Part shown: positions 13,561 to 19,128 of the stretch, piece after piece | How the letters are laid out: every line of letters starts with the position of its first letter | Position numbering within the stretch: position 1 is the stretch's first letter | Origin: JBGPHT01 sp041484525 | Lineage (GTDB): Bacteria > Acidobacteriota > Terriglobia > Bryobacterales > Bryobacteraceae | DNA length: 19,128 nucleotides | Assembly: GCA_041484525.1 (NCBI GenBank) | Contig: JBGPHT010000145.1 | Span: 1 to 19,128 of the forward strand | Direction: 5' to 3' | Made by a program: the position numbers and the translations under genes | The notes under the pieces: generated by a model | What the model was told of the DNA's origin: nothing | Seen by the model: the letters and a program-made list of their open reading frames with translations, nothing else | Database searches by the model: none

Positions 13561-13566
13561 ATGCCT

Positions 13567-13875
13567 TTACGCCTTCACGTCCAGATCCGCCGGCTGCGCG
13601 CCTACCTGCGCCGCCCGCCTGATCACTTCCGCCAGGCGCCAGCGCTTCAGCTTGCTCAGCGGCCGGCATTCTACGATGCGCACCGTGTCGCCCAGTTTGG
13701 CGCTCTTTTCCTCGTCGTGCGCGTAAAATTTCTTGCGCTTGCCGATGATGCGCTTGTACAGCGGGTGCGGCACCCGGCGGCTCACCTCGACCACGATCGT
13801 CTTCTGCATCTTGGTCGACACCACCTGGCCGACCTTCTCGGTCTTCAACCCAGGCTTATATTCTGTTTCGGCCAT
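13567..13875 (-). CDS. rpsQ: 30S ribosomal protein S17
   Basis: S17 is a primary 16S rRNA-binding protein with an OB-fold. The 102 residues include GQVVSTKMQKTIVVEVSRR, HPLYKRIIGKRKKFYAHDEE and the signature GDTVRIVECRPLSKLKRW. It is a little longer than the typical 80-90, with extra residues at both ends (acidic-polar N-terminus, Ala-rich C-terminus AAQVGAQPADLDVKA). It is the last gene of the S10 cluster, 1 nt after rpmC. Confidence 0.98.
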   Translation of the reverse strand: MAETEYKPGLKTEKVGQVVSTKMQKTIVVEVSRRVPHPLYKRIIGKRKKFYAHDEEKSAKLGDTVRIVECRPLSKLKRWRLAEVIRRAAQVGAQPADLDVKA

Positions 13876-13876
13876 G

Positions 13877-14080
13877 TTACTTCTTCGCCCCTTCCAGCTC
13901 CCGCTCGCGCAGCACGGTGTTGATCCGCGCGCGCTCTTTCCTCATGGCACGGACCTTCTTCAACCCTTCCATCTGCCCCATCGACATCTGAAACTTCAGA
14001 CGAAAGAGCTGCTCTTCCATTTCCTGCAACTGCCGCTCTAATTCGGCGTTATCGAGATCGCGAACTTTGGACTTCGCCAT
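13877..14080 (-). CDS. rpmC: 50S ribosomal protein L29
   Basis: L29 is a 67-residue helical hairpin near the tunnel exit, next to L23, part of the docking platform for trigger factor and SRP. The sequence has the typical two-helix pattern with LQEMEEQLFRLKFQMSMGQ and VRAMRKERARINTVLRERE. It starts at ATG 14080, 2 nt after the rplP stop, and ends 1 nt before rpsQ. Confidence 0.98.
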   Translation of the reverse strand: MAKSKVRDLDNAELERQLQEMEEQLFRLKFQMSMGQMEGLKKVRAMRKERARINTVLRERELEGAKK

Positions 14081-14082
14081 AC

Positions 14083-14499
<417 letters not shown>

Positions 14500-14505
14500 G
14501 GCGGA

Positions 14506-15534
14506 TTATTCCTTCTTCTCGCCGCCGGCATCGGGCGGAGGCGGCGGAGCGCCTTCCGAGGCCATATTTTCCGCAGCCTTGGTCTCTTCGACGGCGGGCG
14601 GTTCCGGGCGAGCTTCCTGCTTCCACGACGGCTGCTGCTGCTGAGACGGCGACATCAACGGCGGCAGGATCGGCGTCGCCGGACGAGCGGCCGGACGCGG
14701 CAGATCGCTCGGCGTCTGCTGCGTTGCGGGGCCACCGGCTTCGTGCGCCGGCGCAGCGCTGAATGGCGCCGGAGCCGGTCCGCGGTCACGTCGATCGCGG
14801 TCGCCGCCACGGTCACGACGATCGCGGTCGCCACGATCGCGCCGGTCTCTGTCGCCACGGTCGCGGCGCGGTTCGGGCTCGGGGAGCAAGCCGCCGCGGC
14901 GCTTCGTCAGATCCAGAATTTCGCCCTTGTACAACCACGCCTTGACGCCGATTACACCGTACGTCGTGCGCGCCTCGGCGAAGCCGTAGTCGATATCCGC
15001 ACGCAATGTGTGCAGCGGAAGCTGCCCCTGCAGATACCATTCGCTGCGTGCGATCTCAGCGCCGTTCAAGCGCCCCGATACGCGCACCTTGATTCCCTTG
15101 CAGCCGAAGCGCAGCGCCGAATCCACCGCCTTGCGCATCGCGCGCCGGAACGCCACGCGCTTTTCGAGTTGCAGCGCGATCGATTCCGATACCAGTTGCG
15201 CATCCAGCTCGGGCTTATGTACTTCCTGGATGTCGATGAAGACTTCGCGCTTGGTCTTCTTCGCCATGTCCTGCTTCAGCTTCTCGATCTCCGCGCCCTT
15301 GCGTCCGATGATGATGCCGGGCCGCGACGTGCGGATCGTCACCCGCAGCTTATTGCCGGGGCGGTCCACCTCGATCGAGCTCACGCCCGCACTCTTCAGA
15401 CGTTCGCGCAGGTTCTCTTTTAGCTCCAGGTCTTCCTGCAGCAGCTTGGCGTAGCCGTGCTTGGCGAACCAGCGCGAGCGCCAGGGCTTGTTGAAGCCCA
15501 ACCGGAATCCGTACGGATGAACTTTCTGTCCCAT
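14506..15534 (-). CDS. rpsC: 30S ribosomal protein S3 with long disordered C-terminal extension
   Basis: S3 lines the mRNA entry pore and contributes to helicase activity of the small subunit. The core, residues 1 to about 210, is standard: MGQKVHPYGFRLGF, the KH type II motif with GRKG at 77-80, and the C-terminal domain with GCKGIKVRVSGRLNGAEIAR and DIDYGFAEARTTYGVIGVK in sequence. Family members usually end at about 210-235; this one has 342. The added part holds an Arg/Asp/Gly octapeptide repeat (223-252), a Pro/Ala-rich stretch, a QQQQ tract, and an acidic-Pro tail with PPPPP. ATG 15534 directly abuts the rplV stop. Confidence 0.98.
   Translation of the reverse strand: MGQKVHPYGFRLGFNKPWRSRWFAKHGYAKLLQEDLELKENLRERLKSAGVSSIEVDRPGNKLRVTIRTSRPGIIIGRKGAEIEKLKQDMAKKTKREVFIDIQEVHKPELDAQLVSESIALQLEKRVAFRRAMRKAVDSALRFGCKGIKVRVSGRLNGAEIARSEWYLQGQLPLHTLRADIDYGFAEARTTYGVIGVKAWLYKGEILDLTKRRGGLLPEPEPRRDRGDRDRRDRGDRDRRDRGGDRDRRDRGPAPAPFSAAPAHEAGGPATQQTPSDLPRPAARPATPILPPLMSPSQQQQPSWKQEARPEPPAVEETKAAENMASEGAPPPPPDAGGEKKE
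14779..14868 (-). repeat. Coding tandem repeat in rpsC (RRDRGDRD units)
   Basis: Codons for S3 residues 223-252 spell about three and a half copies of RRDRGDRD, with one unit extended by a Gly. On the DNA this is a roughly 24-nt tandem repeat. It would give an alternating-charge, disordered segment resembling RGG/RD-type RNA-binding tails. Such tandem arrays can change copy number by slippage while keeping frame. Confidence 0.85.
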
Positions 15535-15876
15535 CTATGCTTCCTTCTCCGCCACCTTGATGACGATATGTGCCATGCGGCGCTGGTACCGGTAGGCGCG
15601 CCCCATCGGCGCCGGCCGGACCCGCTTCATGCGCGGCCCTTCGTGAACGTAGGCTTCCGAGACCACCAGCCGGTCCACGTCCACGTCCTCGAACCGGTTC
15701 TGCACGTTGGCAATGGCCGACTGCAGCACCTTCTCCACCGTGGGCGCGATGCGCTTGTTGGTGGTCCGCAGCGTGGTCAGCGCCTGCCCCGCCTTCAGGC
15801 CCCGGATCAGGTCCACCACCAGGCGGGCCTTCTGCGGGGAGACTCGGATGTATCTGGCTTCCGCTTTCGCTTCCAT
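15535..15876 (-). CDS. rplV: 50S ribosomal protein L22
   Basis: L22 reaches into the exit tunnel with a long beta-hairpin that, together with L4, forms the constriction; it affects macrolide binding. The 113 residues start with ARYIRVSPQKARLVVDLIRG and end with HEGPRMKRVRPAPMGRAYR plus YQRRMAHIVIKV, the hairpin and last strand. The length is typical. It begins 29 nt after rpsS, and its TAG is directly followed by the rpsC ATG. Confidence 0.99.
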   Translation of the reverse strand: MEAKAEARYIRVSPQKARLVVDLIRGLKAGQALTTLRTTNKRIAPTVEKVLQSAIANVQNRFEDVDVDRLVVSEAYVHEGPRMKRVRPAPMGRAYRYQRRMAHIVIKVAEKEA

Positions 15877-15905
15877 TGACTTCCTCTTGGTACCGTCCCT
15901 AGCCG

Positions 15906-16196
15906 CTATGCCGGCTTGGCGGACTTCTCCGTCGCTACCTTCACCGAGTGGCCCTTGAACACGCGCGTCGGCGAGAACTCGCCCAGCTTATGCCCCACCA
16001 TGTTTTCGGTGATGTAGATCGGAATGAATTTCTTGCCGTTGTGGACCGCAATCGTATGACCGACGAATTCGGGAAGGATCGTGGAACGCCGCGACCAGGT
16101 GCGGACGACCTTCTTCTCGTTGGCCGCCGTGAGCACGGCCATCTTGATTTCCAGATGCGCGTCGACAAACGGTCCCTTCTTGACTGAACGACCCAT
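15906..16196 (-). CDS. rpsS: 30S ribosomal protein S19
   Basis: S19 pairs with S13 in the head of the small subunit and contacts the A-site tRNA region. The 96 residues begin MGRSVKKGPFVDAHLEIK and contain the signature HNGKKFIPIYITENMVGHK and GEFSPTR. The length is standard (about 92). It has a GAGG ribosome-binding site and lies 6 nt after rplB. Confidence 0.99.
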   Translation of the reverse strand: MGRSVKKGPFVDAHLEIKMAVLTAANEKKVVRTWSRRSTILPEFVGHTIAVHNGKKFIPIYITENMVGHKLGEFSPTRVFKGHSVKVATEKSAKPA

Positions 16197-16202
16197 GTAC
16201 GA

Positions 16203-17033
<831 letters not shown>

Positions 17034-17063
17034 CTCTTACTCCATGTGGCTCGATCGCCGGCA

Positions 17064-17351
17064 TTAAATCTCGGCGAACTCGGGCACTTTCTGGCCCTTT
17101 TTCAATTTCACGTAAGCCTTCTTCCAGTCCGGGCGATACCCCATGAACCGGCCCCGGCGGCGCATCTTGCCGTCGAAGTTGGCGGTGCGGACTTCTTCCA
17201 CCTTCACCTTAAAGAGCTTCTCGACGGCGGTCTTCACTTCCGTCTTGTTGGCCGCCGCCGCCACTTCGAAGCACAGCGTCCGCTCGTTGTCTTTCTTGTC
17301 CACGCCCTTCTCGGTCACGAGCGGGCGGCGAAGCACTTGATGATTGTTCAT
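17064..17351 (-). CDS. rplW: 50S ribosomal protein L23
   Basis: L23 sits at the tunnel exit and is the docking point for trigger factor and SRP. The 95 residues contain VLRRPLVTEKGVDKKDNER, ANKTEVKTAVEKLFKVKVE and RGRFMGYRPDWKKAYVKL, which is the normal pattern and length. Its ATG overlaps the rplD TGA by 4 nt (ATGA). rplB follows after 30 nt. Confidence 0.99.
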   Translation of the reverse strand: MNNHQVLRRPLVTEKGVDKKDNERTLCFEVAAAANKTEVKTAVEKLFKVKVEEVRTANFDGKMRRRGRFMGYRPDWKKAYVKLKKGQKVPEFAEI

Positions 17352-17974
17352 TTCGTGAGCGCCTCCGATAACTTCCGCGCCGCGGCTTCGGAGAGCAGCA
17401 CGCTCTTGTGGCCCAGCAGGTGGTAGGGGTTCACTTCCCTCGTGGCCATCAGGGTCACGCCCTGCAGATTGCGCACGCCCAGCGCCAGGTTTTTATTTTC
17501 GGCGTTATCCACCAGCAATACCGTGCGGCCCGCTTCGAGCTTGGCCAGCACGTTCATCGCGTTCTTGGTCTTGGGATCGGCCATGTCGAAGGCCTGCACG
17601 ACTTTCAGCTCGCCGTCCCGAACCTTCACCGAAAGCGCCGAGCGCAGCGCGCCCAGCAGCATCTTCTTCGGCAGGTGGTAGCTATAGTCGCGCGGGACCG
17701 GCCCGTGCACCGTGCCGCCATGGCGCCAGATCGGCGACCGGATCGAGCCCACGCGCGCCCGCCCCGTGCCCTTCTGCTTCCACAGCTTCTTGCCCGAACC
17801 CGCCACTTCTCTTCGCGTCTTGGTCTTGTGCGTGCCCGAGCGCGTCCCGGCCTGATAGTGCCGGACCGCTTCGTAGAGCAGCGATTCGTTGACCTCGGCG
17901 CCGAAGACTTCGTCGGCCAGCTCCAGCTCGCCGACCTTGGCGTTATTCAAATCTACTATGTCGACTGTCGGCAT
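17348..17974 (-). CDS. rplD: 50S ribosomal protein L4
   Basis: L4 forms the tunnel constriction with L22 and in E. coli represses the S10 operon. The 208 residues have the N-terminal strands, the long tunnel loop with REVAGSGKKLWKQKGTGRAR and GSIRSPIWRHGGTVHGP, and the C-terminal AMNVLAKLEAGRTVLLVD region. The length is typical. It starts 6 nt after rplC and overlaps rplW by 4 nt. No S10-type leader for L4 autoregulation is visible upstream of rpsJ, where tuf ends only 8 nt away. Confidence 0.99.
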   Translation of the reverse strand: MPTVDIVDLNNAKVGELELADEVFGAEVNESLLYEAVRHYQAGTRSGTHKTKTRREVAGSGKKLWKQKGTGRARVGSIRSPIWRHGGTVHGPVPRDYSYHLPKKMLLGALRSALSVKVRDGELKVVQAFDMADPKTKNAMNVLAKLEAGRTVLLVDNAENKNLALGVRNLQGVTLMATREVNPYHLLGHKSVLLSEAAARKLSEALTK

Positions 17975-17980
17975 GGCAGG

Positions 17981-18613
17981 TTACCTTTCGGCCCTCCGCA
18001 CCACTACATATCCGCCGTTCGGCCCCGGGACCGCGCCCTTCACCACCAGCACGTTGTCCTCGGTATCCACTTCGATTACTTCGAGATTGCGCACCGTCAC
18101 GCGCGCGTTGCCCATGTGGCCGCCCATGCGCATGCCGGGGAGCACGCGGGACGGAAAGCTGGACGCGCCGATCGAACCCGGCGCCCGGTGGAACATCGAG
18201 CCGTGCGTGCCTTCGCCGCCGCGGAAGTGGTGGCGCTTCACTACGCCGGCAAAGCCCTTGCCCTTGCTGATGCCGATCACGTCCACCTTGTCCTTCGGCT
18301 TGAACTGATCCACCAGCACCTGGTCGCCCATCTTCAGATCGCTGCCGCCCGGACCGAGCGGGAATTCGCGCAGGAACTTCGAGCCTTCCACGCCCGCCTT
18401 CTTCAGGTGGCCGGCCATCGGCTTCTTGATGCGCTGCGGCTTGATGAATTCCACCAGCCCGAGTTGCACGGCGTCGTATCCGTCCGTGGTGGGCGTCTTG
18501 CGCTGCACCACCATGCACGGACCCGCCTTCAGCAGCGTCACCGGCACCGCCTGTCCGTCAGGCCGGAACATCTGCGTCATTCCAATCTTCTTGCCAAGGA
18601 TTCCTGGACTCAT
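17981..18613 (-). CDS. rplC: 50S ribosomal protein L3
   Basis: L3 starts large-subunit assembly and reaches the peptidyl transferase centre with its long loop. The 210 residues begin MSPGILGKKIGMTQMF and include FRGGEGTHGSMFHRAPGSIG followed by ASSFPSRVLPGMRMGGHMG, the central loop. The length is normal. It starts 44 nt after rpsJ, and rplD follows after 6 nt. Confidence 0.99.
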   Translation of the reverse strand: MSPGILGKKIGMTQMFRPDGQAVPVTLLKAGPCMVVQRKTPTTDGYDAVQLGLVEFIKPQRIKKPMAGHLKKAGVEGSKFLREFPLGPGGSDLKMGDQVLVDQFKPKDKVDVIGISKGKGFAGVVKRHHFRGGEGTHGSMFHRAPGSIGASSFPSRVLPGMRMGGHMGNARVTVRNLEVIEVDTEDNVLVVKGAVPGPNGGYVVVRRAER

Positions 18614-18657
18614 TACTTTAGATCCTTCTCGCTAAATAAACCGAGGCGCGCCAGCCT

Positions 18658-18978
18658 CTATTTCCCGAACGCCTTGATCTCTACATCCACGCCTGCGGGC
18701 AGATCGAGCTTCATCAGCGCGTCCACCGTCTGCTGGGTCGGTTCCAGGATGTCCAACAGCCGCTTGTGCGTCCGGATTTCAAATTGCTCGCGCGACTTTT
18801 TGTCAACGTGGGGCGAGCGTAAAACGGTCGTCACCGTCCGCGATGTCGGCAGCGGAATGGGACCGGCCACGGTTGCGCCGGTCCTCTTCGCGGTGTCCAC
18901 GATCTCGGAAGTCGATTGATCGAGTATCCGGTGATCGTACGCCTTCAGGCGGATTCGAATTCGTTCTCTTAGGGCCAT
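18658..18978 (-). CDS. rpsJ: 30S ribosomal protein S10
   Basis: S10 is a head protein of the small subunit that also acts as NusE in antitermination complexes. The 106 residues include RIRIRLKAYDHRILDQS, GPIPLPTSRTVTTVLRSPH and the signature SREQFEIRTHKRLLDI, ending LPAGVDVEIKAFGK. It is the first gene of the S10 cluster, 8 nt after the tuf stop, so it is probably cotranscribed with tuf. Confidence 0.99.
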   Translation of the reverse strand: MALRERIRIRLKAYDHRILDQSTSEIVDTAKRTGATVAGPIPLPTSRTVTTVLRSPHVDKKSREQFEIRTHKRLLDILEPTQQTVDALMKLDLPAGVDVEIKAFGK

Positions 18979-18986
18979 TGCGATCC

Positions 18987-19128
18987 TTACTTTACGATTT
19001 CGCTCACGGTGCCGGCACCCACCGTGCGGCCGCCTTCGCGAATCGCGAATCGCAGCCCCTTGTCCATGGCCACCGGCGTAATCAACTCCACCGTCAGGCT
19101 CACATTGTCGCCGGGCATCACCATCTCC
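18987..19128 (-). CDS. tuf: Elongation factor Tu, C-terminal end (partial)
   Basis: The last 46 codons of EF-Tu are present; the rest lies beyond the window edge. The visible part belongs to domain III: VMPGDNVSLTVELITPVAM, then KGLRFAIREGGRTVGAGTV and the terminal SEIVK. EF-Tu delivers aminoacyl-tRNA to the ribosome as a GTP complex. Position just before rpsJ is the classical str-S10 junction. Whether the genome has a second tuf copy cannot be told. Confidence 0.98.
   Translation of the reverse strand, partial: EMVMPGDNVSLTVELITPVAMDKGLRFAIREGGRTVGAGTVSEIVK

Noticed and set aside
13501..13566. A separate spc promoter in the rpsQ-rplN gap
   Set aside because: The gap is mostly the solo repeat arm; no -35/-10 pair on the minus strand is convincing.
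18643..18658. GAGGC/GCCTC hairpin followed by a T-rich stretch in the rpsJ-rplC gap, resembling an attenuator
   Set aside because: The stem is only 5 bp with a 6-nt loop, and the T-rich part is broken (GGTTTATTTA). Too weak to call as a terminator.
17408..18919. 503-residue open frame on the plus strand opposite rplD, rplC and rpsJ
   Set aside because: Antisense shadow of three certain ribosomal genes, His/Arg/Ala-rich, with no recognisable domain.

Overview
The window is about 62-65% GC and is almost fully coding. Thirty-two minus-strand genes run without interruption from 19128 down to 3007: the end of an elongation factor Tu gene, then the complete S10, spc and alpha ribosomal-protein clusters. 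Three unrelated plus-strand genes occupy 150-2945. The set (zinc-binding forms of S4, S14, L24 and L36, a zinc-LID adenylate kinase, secY-adk-map-infA-rpmJ inside the cluster, tuf directly before rpsJ) is that of a Gram-negative-like, high-GC free-living bacterium. An acidobacterium of the Solibacter/Bryobacter kind is my best guess, from composition, gene order and the style of the intergenic palindromes. That is inference, not proof.

Layout, in transcription order of the minus strand: tuf (partial) - rpsJ rplC rplD rplW rplB rpsS rplV rpsC rplP rpmC rpsQ (S10 cluster, 18978-13567); rplN rplX rplE rpsN rpsH rplF rplR rpsE rpmD rplO secY adk map infA rpmJ (spc cluster, 13500-6182); rpsM rpsK rpsD rpoA rplQ (alpha cluster, 6172-3007). 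Most gaps are under 50 nt, and seven gene pairs overlap. Together the genes supply 26 ribosomal proteins, initiation factor 1, the Sec translocon channel, adenylate kinase, methionine aminopeptidase and the RNA polymerase alpha subunit. A 12-bp bidirectional terminator hairpin (2963-2995) closes the run against the convergent plus-strand genes.

Plus strand: an antiquitin-type (ALDH7) aldehyde dehydrogenase at 150-1679 with the catalytic and aminoadipate-binding residues intact. It is followed by a lower-GC two-gene cassette: an unrecognised, mostly helical 234-residue protein whose stop overlaps the start of a PIN-domain nuclease. The cassette looks like an acquired toxin-antitoxin-like or RNA-processing module.

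The most unusual content is non-coding. The three widest gaps in the ribosomal cluster (166, 114 and 66 nt) each hold a palindromic repeat element: two long inverted repeats with about 31-32-nt arms and nested tip hairpins, plus one solo arm nearly identical to an arm of one of them. Two further gaps (rpsN-rpsH and rpsD-rpoA) carry related GC-rich hairpins just upstream of the ribosome-binding site. In proteins, S3 carries a roughly 130-residue disordered tail with an Arg/Asp/Gly octapeptide repeat, L17 has a charged tail, rpsD starts with TTG, and adk and infA start with GTG. No RNA genes, CRISPR arrays or insertion sequences were seen, and no gene-free stretch exceeds 300 bases.
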